Shown in pieces: positions 8,084 through 15,862 of a DNA stretch of 31,104 nt. Each line of letters opens with the position of its first letter. Position 1 is the stretch's first letter. Origin of the DNA: an uncultured Bacteroidales bacterium (GTDB lineage: Bacteria > Bacteroidota > Bacteroidia > Bacteroidales > UBA932); NCBI GenBank assembly GCA_910585445.1, contig CAJUEK010000026.1, positions 1 to 31,104 on the forward strand, given 5' to 3'. The notes below the pieces were generated by a model that did not search any database, was not told where the DNA came from, and saw only the letters and a program-made list of their open reading frames with translations. The position numbers and the translations under genes were made by a program.

Positions 8084-8317
8084 TCATGCCACTCCTTGGC
8101 GCATCATGTGCGCCATATACTCTTTCGGGCTCCTGCCGGCAAGATTCAGCTGTATCCTCTTCTCGTTGTGGTACGTTCTGTGCAGTCGGGTCCTAAACTT
8201 CCCACGGTATCCTGTCTCGGTCTTCAGGTTGCTGAAGAAGTATCCGATGAGGCTGTTGTCATAGTAGTTCACCGGCCATAAAATGGAGCCTTTTCGTGGA
8301 CAGAACACTCGAATCAC
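8084..8317 (-). pseudogene. fragment of an IS3-family transposase (OrfB C-terminus)
   Basis: The minus strand encodes residues resembling the end of the DDE transposase of IS3-group elements: PRKG, then YYDNSLIGYFFSNLKTE, then YHNEKRIQLNLAGRSPKEYM before the stop at 8084. In full-length relatives the order is SMSRKGN-YDNA-x-ESFF-x-LK-x-E followed by NxxRxQxxLxxxSPxxY. Here about six residues are inserted between RKG and YDN, the segment between LKTE and the YHNEKR motif is shorter than usual, and everything upstream of RKG, including the earlier catalytic Asp residues, is gone. It is a dead fragment. No clear orfA or complete terminal repeats are visible. Confidence 0.6.
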
Positions 8318-8335
8318 GTCCCCTGTCCACGAAAA
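8291..8335. repeat. 13-bp perfect inverted repeat beside the transposase fragment
   Basis: TTTTCGTGGACAG at 8291-8303 and CTGTCCACGAAAA at 8323-8335 are exact reverse complements separated by 19 bases. A third, imperfect copy in direct orientation (TTTTTATGGACAG) lies at 8342-8354. The left arm overlaps the RKG codons of the transposase fragment. The arrangement could be a rearranged insertion-sequence end or a hairpin in a transcript; it has no adjacent T-run. Confidence 0.55.
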
Positions 8336-8502
8336 CAGCCGTTTTTATGGACAGGATTCTTTCGGTTCGACATGCTCTGCCCGATCCGATCTATATTGAT
8401 GATTTTGAGGTAAAAAACGACAGAGAGACCGGCTAAAAACCACAATAACTCTCTGGGAATTAAAGCAGGCAAGGTCGAGATTGACCGCACCGAAAAACCA
8501 TG
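8336..8502. other. convergent intergenic spacer without a recognisable gene
   Basis: This stretch completes the ~610-base gap (7960-8570) between the plus-strand FHA operon and the minus-strand transporter gene; the rest of the gap holds the FHA remnant, the transposase fragment, the inverted repeat and the hairpin listed separately. A 29-codon frame at 8347-8436, followed in another frame by about 34 open codons up to 8530, could be residue of a decayed gene, but I recognise neither. Confidence 0.5.
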
Positions 8503-8543
8503 GAAAAGGGGTCTGACTAAAAAGTTTTAGTCACCCCCTTTTC
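8503..8543 (-). terminator. strong hairpin downstream of the glpT-like gene
   Basis: GAAAAGGGG at 8503-8511 pairs with CCCCTTTTC at 8535-8543, and TGACTAAAA at 8514-8522 with TTTTAGTCA at 8525-8533, separated by a small internal loop. The 18 pairs form a long stem 27 bases after the stop of the minus-strand transporter gene. On the minus strand TTTTT follows a few bases further on (8493-8497 on the plus strand). Because the stem ends in A/T runs on both sides, it could stop transcription from either convergent operon. Confidence 0.65.
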
Positions 8544-8570
8544 AAAAACTTGCAAATTGATTACACCAAC

Positions 8571-10106
8571 TCAAAAATCAGCCGGACGGCGATGCCAATT
8601 CAGGAGGGGCAGGAGGAATGAGATTACGGCGGAGCCTGTCCAGAATAGGGAGACGTATTTGAAGTCGTAGCTCAGGACTTCTCCTGTGGCGGCATCGGTC
8701 AGGGCTTGGCCGTCTATCAGCCAGCCGCTTACTACATTCATCAGGCCTGCTGCCATGTATGATGCCAGTCCTACTATTCCTATCGCGGCTCCTGTTGCTT
8801 CGCGGGGGACAAGATCAACGGCCATCAGTCCGCCTAAGAATGAGATCAGGACTCCGATTGATATGCCGAACAGGGTCATTGAAAGCACATTCACGAGCCA
8901 GCCGTCACCTCCGTACAGGAAGAGGACAAGTGCAAGAGTCTCCAAAATGCCGGCGAAAAGGGCCGGTAGTTTCCTGTCACCTTTGAAAATACGGTCTGAC
9001 ATATAGCCTGACACTACTGTTCCGATTATTCCCATCACCGTATTGACCGCTATTATGAACGCGGCCTCTTTCAAGCCGAATCCCTTTACTTTCTGAAGGA
9101 AGAACATGCCCCATTCATTGATGGCGTAGCGGCTCATGTACATGAATGCACTTGACAGGGCCAATATCCACACTCCGGGATTCCGCAGCACGGCTTTCTG
9201 TATCCTTGCGGCATCGTCATTCCGTCCACTGCCGGCAGCCGGTTCCGTATCCTGCACATAATGCTGGGAGGAAATGCCGGAAAGTGCGGAGGAGTCACCG
9301 GAGTGGTCAGATAAGACATCAGATGATTCCAAAGGCACCTCAGATGATTCAGGGAACACACCGGACTTTTCCGAAGAAAGAGCTGACACCTCCTCTCCGG
9401 CCAGCACCTCAATTGAAGGCAGGCCTTTGCTCTGCGGGGTATCATGGAGGCATAATATGATAAGGACTACTCCCAACACGCCTGCAAAGGCTGCGCTGAA
9501 AAAGCCCCACTGCCAGCCTGCGAGCGAGACCATAAGACTTACGAATATGAAAGACAGTCCCTCCCCGAAATTATGGCTTGCGCTGAAGAATCCGTACCAT
9601 GTTCCCCTTACATCAAGAGGGAACCATCGTGAGAGGGAAATTATGGCGGGAGGAGCACCCATTGACTGGCTCCATCCGTTAATTCCCCACATTATGGCAA
9701 AACATATCAACATGGCCATGCCGCTGGCACCTGCCGCACTGCATGAAACGCCAAGGATTCCCATGATGAAATTGGCAGCTGCTGATACGACAAGTCCTGT
9801 TGCCATGAATTTCTTTATATTGCAATGGTCAGCCAAAAAGCCGTTCACAAATTTGCCGACGGCATAGGTCCAATACAGGCATGCGCCTATCAGGCCGAGC
9901 TGACCGGCCGTAAGGAAACCTGAGTCGATTATCGGCTGCTTCATCACATTGAGGGATGTCCTGCACACATAGTAAAGGGCATACCCGAATGTGGCTGCCA
10001 GAAATGTCTGCATACGCAGATTGCGATAACGGCCCTGCACTTTATCTTGTGACACCTTGCAGGGTGACGGAGAACTTATCTTATAAAAATCCAAAAATTT
10101 TCCCAT
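8571..10106 (-). CDS. glpT: GlpT-like organophosphate:phosphate antiporter (MFS, OPA family)
   Basis: This is a 12-helix major facilitator protein of the organophosphate:phosphate antiporter family (GlpT, UhpT, UhpC), which exchanges a phosphorylated solute such as glycerol-3-phosphate for inorganic phosphate across the inner membrane. Family landmarks are GYALYYVCRTSLNVMK in helix 1 with its Arg, GKFVNGFLAD after helix 2, GINGWSQSMGAPP in helix 4, and DTPQSKGLPSIE before the central loop, as in GlpT. The central cytoplasmic loop carries a Ser/Glu/Asp-rich insert of about 60 residues (about 230-290) not usual for the family, so the total is 511 rather than ~450. The ATG at 10106 is chosen; an in-frame TTG at 10115 would add three residues. 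Placement after a glycerophosphodiesterase supports glycerol-3-phosphate as substrate, though another phosphate ester is possible. Confidence 0.85.
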   Translation of the reverse strand: MGKFLDFYKISSPSPCKVSQDKVQGRYRNLRMQTFLAATFGYALYYVCRTSLNVMKQPIIDSGFLTAGQLGLIGACLYWTYAVGKFVNGFLADHCNIKKFMATGLVVSAAANFIMGILGVSCSAAGASGMAMLICFAIMWGINGWSQSMGAPPAIISLSRWFPLDVRGTWYGFFSASHNFGEGLSFIFVSLMVSLAGWQWGFFSAAFAGVLGVVLIILCLHDTPQSKGLPSIEVLAGEEVSALSSEKSGVFPESSEVPLESSDVLSDHSGDSSALSGISSQHYVQDTEPAAGSGRNDDAARIQKAVLRNPGVWILALSSAFMYMSRYAINEWGMFFLQKVKGFGLKEAAFIIAVNTVMGIIGTVVSGYMSDRIFKGDRKLPALFAGILETLALVLFLYGGDGWLVNVLSMTLFGISIGVLISFLGGLMAVDLVPREATGAAIGIVGLASYMAAGLMNVVSGWLIDGQALTDAATGEVLSYDFKYVSLFWTGSAVISFLLPLLNWHRRPADF

Positions 10107-10167
10107 ATCATTCAACTGTTCAGTGATTCAAGTGTGCATTTTTGCAGCACCTGGCTACTTCAAAATA

Positions 10168-10198
10168 CAAAATAGGAACACATCATTTTGCACACAAG
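10168..10198 (-). promoter_or_regulatory. possible promoter for the glpT-like gene
   Basis: On the minus strand CTTG (10198-10195) is followed after 20 bases by TATTTTG (10174-10168). This is a degenerate match to the Bacteroides consensus TTTG-N19-21-TAnnTTTG, with one mismatch in each box. It would start transcription near 10161 and leave a leader of about 55 bases. A separate promoter fits the presence of a terminator-like hairpin just upstream. Confidence 0.3.
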
Positions 10199-10223
10199 GT
10201 GAGGTTGTGCGGAAAATGAGGAA

Positions 10224-10271
10224 CCGGCCCGTGCGCAAAGTGAGTAAAAAGTCGCGATGCGACCGGGCCGG
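10224..10271 (-). terminator. nested GC-rich hairpins with T-run downstream of the phosphodiesterase gene
   Basis: CCGGCCCG at 10224-10231 and CGGGCCGG at 10264-10271 are exact reverse complements. Between them is a compact hairpin, GTCGC at 10251-10255 with GCGAC at 10259-10263. Read on the minus strand this small hairpin is followed at once by five T (10250-10246), the form of an intrinsic terminator. It lies about 90 bases after the phosphodiesterase stop, so the phosphodiesterase gene may end the main transcript. A similar but imperfect copy of the GTCGCGA motif occurs at 10294-10304. Confidence 0.5.
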
Positions 10272-10359
10272 AAGCCCGAAACACCCATAAAAGGTCGCGA
10301 GCGAATAACAAAATAGCCAAGGTGGGCCTTTTGTAACGGGCAATAAACTTAGTACAGGG

Positions 10360-11289
10360 TCAGTCGTGCAGGCCTTTTGAACGGAGATAATCCAGCAGCA
10401 GCTCAGGGCGGTCAGTCTGGATGATTGTGGCTCCGGTCGCTATCACCTGGTCATATATCAATGAAGGGTCTGCGCAGGAGAACGCCGCATCATCGTCCAG
10501 ATAGCCGCAGAGCGAACCCCATATTGTGTTAACCCAAAGTTTGGAACCGCTTTCCACCATTCGGTCCATGGCCGCCTGCACTTCCGGTGTCATCCTGCTC
10601 CAGCATACCTCATATGCGAGAGGGACAGTTCCGGTTTCCATATACTCCCGAAAAAGAGCCTGTCCATGCTCCTTCTGGATGTCAATTATCGGCATATACA
10701 TCATATTGCTGCCATGCTCAGCCATCTTTGCCTCAACTTCACGGACAGGTCGCTTTCCCTTTATAAGAATCTGGTCTGTAACCCCAAGTTCCTCCGTAAC
10801 GGCAAGCACCAAGTCATAATACTCGTATCCCTGGTCAACATTCACGACTATCCTGTCACGGCAGCATTCCAAGGCCTCACGAAAAGTGCATATATGCATC
10901 GAGTCAGTCACCACACCATGGGCACGCTTAAGACGGAATTGCATAAGCTCATCGTATGTATAGTCGCTCACAAGGCCTTTTCCATTAGTGCAACGGTCTA
11001 TGGTCTTGTCATGGCTGAGGACAAGGACACTGTCTTTGGTAAGCTTCAGGTCAAGCTCCATGACATCCGCCCCCATTCTGATTATTGACTCTATGGCAGG
11101 AATAGTGTTCTCCGGCCAGTTTCTCCAGTCTCCCCTGTGCACTACAACAATGACATCTTTTGCGGAAGGGTCATGCAGACGGGAAACTATTTTTTCGGCC
11201 CGGTTTGCATATGACGGGCAATCATGGCTGCCGCAGCATCCGGCAACCGCAAGAAGCAGCGACAAAAGCGCGATAAATGATTTTTTCAT
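10360..11289 (-). CDS. glpQ: glycerophosphodiester phosphodiesterase lipoprotein (GDPD)
   Basis: The enzyme family hydrolyses glycerophosphodiesters to glycerol-3-phosphate and an alcohol. The 309-residue chain shows the family's catalytic pattern: HRG at 51-53 with PENT at 59-62, the metal ligands Glu78 and Asp80 in ELD, and HD at 93-94, followed by the C-terminal barrel motif TDRPELL near residue 295. The N-terminus is a lipoprotein signal peptide with a good lipobox (VAGC, Cys18), so it works in the periplasm or on the cell surface. The gene lies 38 bases after the S1/P1-like nuclease gene and before a GlpT-like transporter, an arrangement matching release and uptake of glycerol-3-phosphate. 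The symbol is given by family; the true substrate may be a glycerophosphate-substituted glycan or teichoic-acid-like polymer rather than phospholipid breakdown products. Confidence 0.9.
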   Translation of the reverse strand: MKKSFIALLSLLLAVAGCCGSHDCPSYANRAEKIVSRLHDPSAKDVIVVVHRGDWRNWPENTIPAIESIIRMGADVMELDLKLTKDSVLVLSHDKTIDRCTNGKGLVSDYTYDELMQFRLKRAHGVVTDSMHICTFREALECCRDRIVVNVDQGYEYYDLVLAVTEELGVTDQILIKGKRPVREVEAKMAEHGSNMMYMPIIDIQKEHGQALFREYMETGTVPLAYEVCWSRMTPEVQAAMDRMVESGSKLWVNTIWGSLCGYLDDDAAFSCADPSLIYDQVIATGATIIQTDRPELLLDYLRSKGLHD

Positions 11290-11327
11290 ATAATGGTATT
11301 TTTATGAGTTTATATTCAACAGGACAC

Positions 11328-12161
11328 CTACCCGAATAACCCGTTCAGAAGTCCCGCGAGACGGTACCCGGCGTACAGAAGCTGTGTCTCGACAAGCGGA
11401 AGAGCCTTGTTCAGGAAATCCTGTCCGAGCTGCCGGTCCGGAGCGGCCCATTCAAACTGGACCTCACATCGCACTGCATTGTCGTGCAGCCATTCCCGGG
11501 GTGTCCCGGCAGCCATTTCCTTCACCTTGGAGCGGGACAGGATGTCAATCTCCCCTGCCCACTCGGCCGGTGACCATACGCGCGAGACATGGATGATTTC
11601 ATTGTCCCACACATGGTGCACATAAAATTTATGGGGCTTATGATATGCATCTTCAAAATAGACATCATATTTCATCTCATGTGACTCATATTTTATATGT
11701 GCAGGGCAATGCATGTCAGCGACAAGGTGGATGATGAACCTGATGTTCAATGCCACCAGGGAATCAGGCAGCTTCCTGTAATCCCCGAGAGCCTTCACAG
11801 CCTGCTCAAGGCCATAAATCGCATTTCCTTTTTTCGTCAAAAGGCTGTCAGCATAGACAAGGTCCGAATTGACAGGAGCCACATGCCAGCCGTCAGTATA
11901 GCTGTACTCCGGAGTGGAGCGGTACTCGTCCATCCATTTTGCGTAATACGTTATGGTATGCCCGTCCAGATAACGGGCAATGTTCTTTTTCGCCTTTGCC
12001 GTAAGGTGCCTTTCGGCTATACGCGTGACGGTCTCATGGCCTTCCCTGCCCCATCCTGATGCAGGAACATTCAGGAGGAACAGCAAAACGGCCAGCAAGA
12101 TTTGTCTTTTGCAATAAAGCGGCTCCATTCGGGCAGAGCCATGGCAATATATCCTGCTCAT
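11328..12161 (-). CDS. S1/P1-type zinc-dependent nuclease or phosphodiesterase
   Basis: This protein belongs to the S1/P1 nuclease and phospholipase C superfamily, three-zinc enzymes that cleave phosphodiester bonds. After a signal peptide ending ...PASG the mature chain would begin with Trp, whose free amino group binds zinc in this family, followed by the HE of WGREGHE. The other ligands are present: WMDE, DGWH, the HLVADMHCPAH cluster and HHVWD. All metal sites thus look intact and the length is typical. The first ATG (12161) overlaps the stop of the preceding gene (ATGA), but an internal ATG at 12128 gives a more normal signal peptide; either may be used. Known members degrade single-stranded nucleic acids, but the setting among phosphodiester enzymes leaves another substrate open. 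Confidence 0.88.
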   Translation of the reverse strand: MSRIYCHGSARMEPLYCKRQILLAVLLFLLNVPASGWGREGHETVTRIAERHLTAKAKKNIARYLDGHTITYYAKWMDEYRSTPEYSYTDGWHVAPVNSDLVYADSLLTKKGNAIYGLEQAVKALGDYRKLPDSLVALNIRFIIHLVADMHCPAHIKYESHEMKYDVYFEDAYHKPHKFYVHHVWDNEIIHVSRVWSPAEWAGEIDILSRSKVKEMAAGTPREWLHDNAVRCEVQFEWAAPDRQLGQDFLNKALPLVETQLLYAGYRLAGLLNGLFG

Positions 12162-15100
12162 CTGACTATAAGGTAATCTTGTTCATGTCCCAAAACTATT
12201 TCCTCAGCTATGGCGCGCAAATCTGCCGCAACTTGCGGATTTATGCCGCAGTCCGCAGGGTCGCTTGAAAACCTCTCTCCGAACAGCACGAGATAATTCA
12301 CACATGCCTTCAGATAGGCTCCATATGCGGACTGGTGCTTATTGTCCGTATGATACAGGTTCACAGACGGATACAGTTCACGGCAACGCGCGAAAGCCTG
12401 GCCTATCGGAGACACCCATGCGGAAGCGGCCTGCGCCATGGCCTTTGTTCCAGACGCAAGATATCCGTCAAATGACGCAAGCGAACCTCCATACGAGCCT
12501 GCCTTGCCGTTGAATGACCAAGTATTCTCAAGAATAACCTGGCATGCCGGAGAGGCAGCCCGCACCTTATCAGCAAGAGCCACTGCCGCATCACGGATTG
12601 AAGCAGTGCCGGAAAGCGCAAATATTGCCGGATTCTCGCTCTGGTCCTGCAGAAAGGCAAAATCATATCCTCCAAGCCCTACTGCCTCATTCGACAAAGA
12701 CAGCGCAGCATGCTGGAACAGATTCTGCGAGCCTTTCACATGTCCCTGCAAATCAACGAAATTACCCTCCCGTGCGGCAATCTCCTGAAGATACCACAGA
12801 GGATTGTTATAATATGAAAACGAATTTCCGAGGGCAAGCACACGTCTGGTCACCTTTGGAGCTGCCGTGCCTATCTTGCTGCAATATGCTCCTGAGAAAC
12901 CGAATGCAGGGATGAAAATGTCAGCCGATATATTGGACACGCTCTCTGTGATGCCGCTACATGTGTATGTCCCGACTGCACGCAGACGGACTTCCAAAGT
13001 GCCTTCAGCAAGCGCATTGTCCACCTTGAACATCTGGAACACGGAAGCATGCTGATAGTCAGTTCCCGACTGCACGCCGGAGTTCATGAAAGTATATTTC
13101 AACGAGGCGTCCTCTGACGCGGTGCGCAGATTCCCCTCAACGCTCTTCCACTGCCCGCCGTCAAGATATTCCAGCACGAAATACTTGTGCGCATTGGTCT
13201 TGCTTCCGATTATCGCATTGAACTGGAACCATGTTCCGGCCTCAACGCCCTCAACCGGCATGCTGAAAAGCAGACAATCATCCTTCACAAGAGTCCCGAC
13301 ATACGGTTTGCCGGAAGAAACGGAATATGTGAACGGAACCATGGCATTCGTCTCGCCCCTCACTGCGGAAATCGTCCCGGACGTCCCGTCTGTGGCAGGA
13401 ATGATATGGGAAGGTCCCGTCCAGAAATCAGTGTATTTTCCCGTTCCTGTCGAAGTGAACATCCATTTCGAAGCGTCTGTCGCAACTGCAGGAGACTGGC
13501 TTGCATTAACCGTGGCAGTCTGCGTTCCGTCCACGGAAGAGAAAGTCAGGGTTCCTGTACGCACCGAAGAAGTCATGTTAAGCCCTGCCTTCACATAAAG
13601 CCTCTGCACGGAAGCATTCATCCCGCCTCCTCTGATTTCATTTCCTGAAGCATCCACCAGGCTAAGCCAGCTGTCCGAAGACGAAACCGTCCAGTCCCAT
13701 GTCTTGGATGAAAGCCCCACAAGGGCAGTTCCTCCGGTGTATGTGAACGACACGTCCGAAGGCTCCGTCCCGAACTCGTCTGAGGCCGTCACAGAATCCG
13801 CCGACCACCATATGTTCATAGGAGTCACATGCTCACATCCAGCTTTCACAGCACCGATATAGCCGAAATAGTTATCCGGATTGACGCCTTCCATCTGATA
13901 TGCGCCCCCATTGTAAGAGCCTACATCACCCTGGGCTATGCACGAGCTTACCTTTATGTTCTGTGCGAAATATCCGCATATGGTTCCCCGGTATGTCTTT
14001 TCGTCACTTATGACACGCCCGTAATTCTCACAGCCGGAAAGCACGGCCGTCGCATTTCCGACATTACCGCATATTCCTCCGCAACGGTCGGCCGAAGCCG
14101 AGACAATGTCACCGTAATTGATGCACCCAGTGAGTTCAACACCGTTTCCAAGATTGCAGCATATATTGCCGAGCCTGCCGGCACCGGTTTTCTTATGCCT
14201 GTTGAACACATTGCCCCTGTTGACGCAGCCGCTTACAGAGCAATATGCATTGGGACCTGCAAGAATCCCCGACACACGTGCCACAGTCGTATTCAAGTCA
14301 CCATGGTTGACACAATTCCTCACAAGGACAGGATTGCCGGCCTTGCCGTTTGCAAAAGCCACGACACCTGCCACATGCACACAATTTCCCCCGGACTGCG
14401 TATTGGCATTCTCTACGACATTGACATTGCCGTAATTGACAAGATTCTCAATGACGGGAGAATTTTCGGCAGAAGTCACGCTTCCTATCATCCCTATAGC
14501 CGAACGCACAGAAGCGGCAGTTATAGAGGACTCCTTGAAAACTATCGGCGCATGGCTTTCAATGTCACGTATTACTGCATCCGACACGACTCCCGCCACA
14601 GTCCCGCAATTTATCGGCTGGGACGGGGAAACGGTCATCGAACATCCTTCTCCGAGCACGAAATTCTCGATTACCGCACCCGGGCCGACATTCCCGAAGA
14701 AGCCATATACATTGTCTGAACCTCTGAAAGACATCGCAAGATTCTTTATCTTATGCCCGTCGCCATTGAAACGCCCGCAGAAAGGATGGGCGGAATTTCC
14801 CGCCGGCACCCATTCCGTAACGGAAGAACAGTCTATGTCAGCAAGCAGGTTCACAGTGAAATCACCGTCATAGAATGCCGCAAGTGCCTCAGCATCACCC
14901 GAATTGACTGCATCCGCAAATGCAAGCAGATCTTCGGCAGTGGATATTCCCTTGCGGGCATCCTGGGAGCCGGCAGAGAAGAACAGCGGACGTATGACAG
15001 TATGGTCCGCCAAATCATAACCCACCATTATCAGAATTCCGCTTGCAAAGCCTTCCGGAAAAGTTACGGTCACTCTCTTATTATCCCGGTCCATTGCAGC

Positions 15101-15850
15101 ATCCAGGCCTTCAGCCTTCGCTATAGCCACAATTGCTCCGTCGGCATTGCTTCCGCTGACATCATAACTGAAAACCACAGGTACCGAAGCATCGGCGACA
15201 GTATTGTTAACGACAGCTGAAAGAGTAAGGTTAAATGCATTCTGGACCGGCAGAGTAATGGTCGTGCCGTTTCCAAGCACCATCTCAAGATTGCCGTCAG
15301 CATTTACAGATACCGAGCGGAATATGCACGACTCCCCGTCCTTTGCCTCAATCGGATTGCCCTTCGAATCCTTCAGAACCTCACCGGACACCGTCCAGAA
15401 GCCGTCCTCATTTACAGAAATCTCAGGAGCATTCCCGCTCACGGGCACTTTCTTGCCGTCTATCATCAGAAATGACGTATTCCCGTCGGGGTCCGTTACA
15501 GTCCACCAATATATCTGCGTCTGAGGGTCAAGCTGCACCCCGAGCACAGGAACATTCAGCATCTGCGAAGCCGTGGCTATCACAACGCTTTTTTCAGCGC
15601 CGCTGCCGTCAAGATACGAAATGACATAATTGCCCTCGCTGTCTTCCATAACGGAAGTTATGACATTGCCTCCAGTAAGTTCCCCCAAGGCTTCAAGACT
15701 GGCATTCATCTCCGAAATGCCATTCTCAAGCGCCTCTATGCGGTCCTTGAAATCGTCTATGCGCCCCACAAGATTGGAGTCGTCGTAAAGGCAGCCGCAC
15801 ACCGCGAGAGAGGCTGCCATGACAATAATTATCCTGTATATTTTTTTCAT
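12158..15850 (-). CDS. large surface lipoprotein with GLUG-like repeats, BACON-like domain and SGNH hydrolase
   Basis: The 1230-residue protein starts with a lipoprotein signal (Cys20) followed by LYDDS, acidic residues expected for surface export in Bacteroidota. Next come a short coiled coil and a DUF4988/PL29-N-like module (about 25-200) with the FWTVSGEVLKDSKGNP motif. At about 295-690 a beta-rich region contains repeated Cys-x-Asn-x-Gly units (GCINYGDI, GCENYGRV, NCVNHGDL), similar to GLUG repeats. A BACON-like domain follows (about 700-785), then a beta-sandwich. Residues 1000-1230 are an SGNH hydrolase resembling DUF4886, with GNS (Ser1010) as nucleophile block and DNKH (about 1169-1172) as the Asp/His block. 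It probably removes ester groups from a glycan. It starts 12 bases after the preceding lipoprotein gene and overlaps the nuclease gene. Confidence 0.82.
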   Translation of the reverse strand: MKKIYRIIIVMAASLAVCGCLYDDSNLVGRIDDFKDRIEALENGISEMNASLEALGELTGGNVITSVMEDSEGNYVISYLDGSGAEKSVVIATASQMLNVPVLGVQLDPQTQIYWWTVTDPDGNTSFLMIDGKKVPVSGNAPEISVNEDGFWTVSGEVLKDSKGNPIEAKDGESCIFRSVSVNADGNLEMVLGNGTTITLPVQNAFNLTLSAVVNNTVADASVPVVFSYDVSGSNADGAIVAIAKAEGLDAAMDRDNKRVTVTFPEGFASGILIMVGYDLADHTVIRPLFFSAGSQDARKGISTAEDLLAFADAVNSGDAEALAAFYDGDFTVNLLADIDCSSVTEWVPAGNSAHPFCGRFNGDGHKIKNLAMSFRGSDNVYGFFGNVGPGAVIENFVLGEGCSMTVSPSQPINCGTVAGVVSDAVIRDIESHAPIVFKESSITAASVRSAIGMIGSVTSAENSPVIENLVNYGNVNVVENANTQSGGNCVHVAGVVAFANGKAGNPVLVRNCVNHGDLNTTVARVSGILAGPNAYCSVSGCVNRGNVFNRHKKTGAGRLGNICCNLGNGVELTGCINYGDIVSASADRCGGICGNVGNATAVLSGCENYGRVISDEKTYRGTICGYFAQNIKVSSCIAQGDVGSYNGGAYQMEGVNPDNYFGYIGAVKAGCEHVTPMNIWWSADSVTASDEFGTEPSDVSFTYTGGTALVGLSSKTWDWTVSSSDSWLSLVDASGNEIRGGGMNASVQRLYVKAGLNMTSSVRTGTLTFSSVDGTQTATVNASQSPAVATDASKWMFTSTGTGKYTDFWTGPSHIIPATDGTSGTISAVRGETNAMVPFTYSVSSGKPYVGTLVKDDCLLFSMPVEGVEAGTWFQFNAIIGSKTNAHKYFVLEYLDGGQWKSVEGNLRTASEDASLKYTFMNSGVQSGTDYQHASVFQMFKVDNALAEGTLEVRLRAVGTYTCSGITESVSNISADIFIPAFGFSGAYCSKIGTAAPKVTRRVLALGNSFSYYNNPLWYLQEIAAREGNFVDLQGHVKGSQNLFQHAALSLSNEAVGLGGYDFAFLQDQSENPAIFALSGTASIRDAAVALADKVRAASPACQVILENTWSFNGKAGSYGGSLASFDGYLASGTKAMAQAASAWVSPIGQAFARCRELYPSVNLYHTDNKHQSAYGAYLKACVNYLVLFGERFSSDPADCGINPQVAADLRAIAEEIVLGHEQDYLIVR

Positions 15851-15862
15851 CGGAATGACTTT

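Noticed and set aside
7890..8281. Plus-strand open frames of about 100-124 codons across the transposase scar
   Set aside because: They run across the FHA3 end, the FHA remnant and the antisense of the transposase fragment, so they are composite and unlikely to be real genes.
8347..8436. 29-codon plus-strand frame (MDRILSVRHALPDP...) in the convergent gap
   Set aside because: Protein-like composition but too short, no relatives I recognise, and it ends in a frame change; possibly a decayed gene fragment.
10155..10343. 62-residue minus-strand frame between the phosphodiesterase and transporter genes
   Set aside because: It covers hairpins and a terminator-like sequence and shows no protein-like conservation features.
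13829..14719. Long plus-strand open frame opposite the SGNH lipoprotein
   Set aside because: It lies entirely antisense to a convincing gene with signal peptide and domains; its residues show no family features and long antisense frames are common in this GC-rich, biased region.
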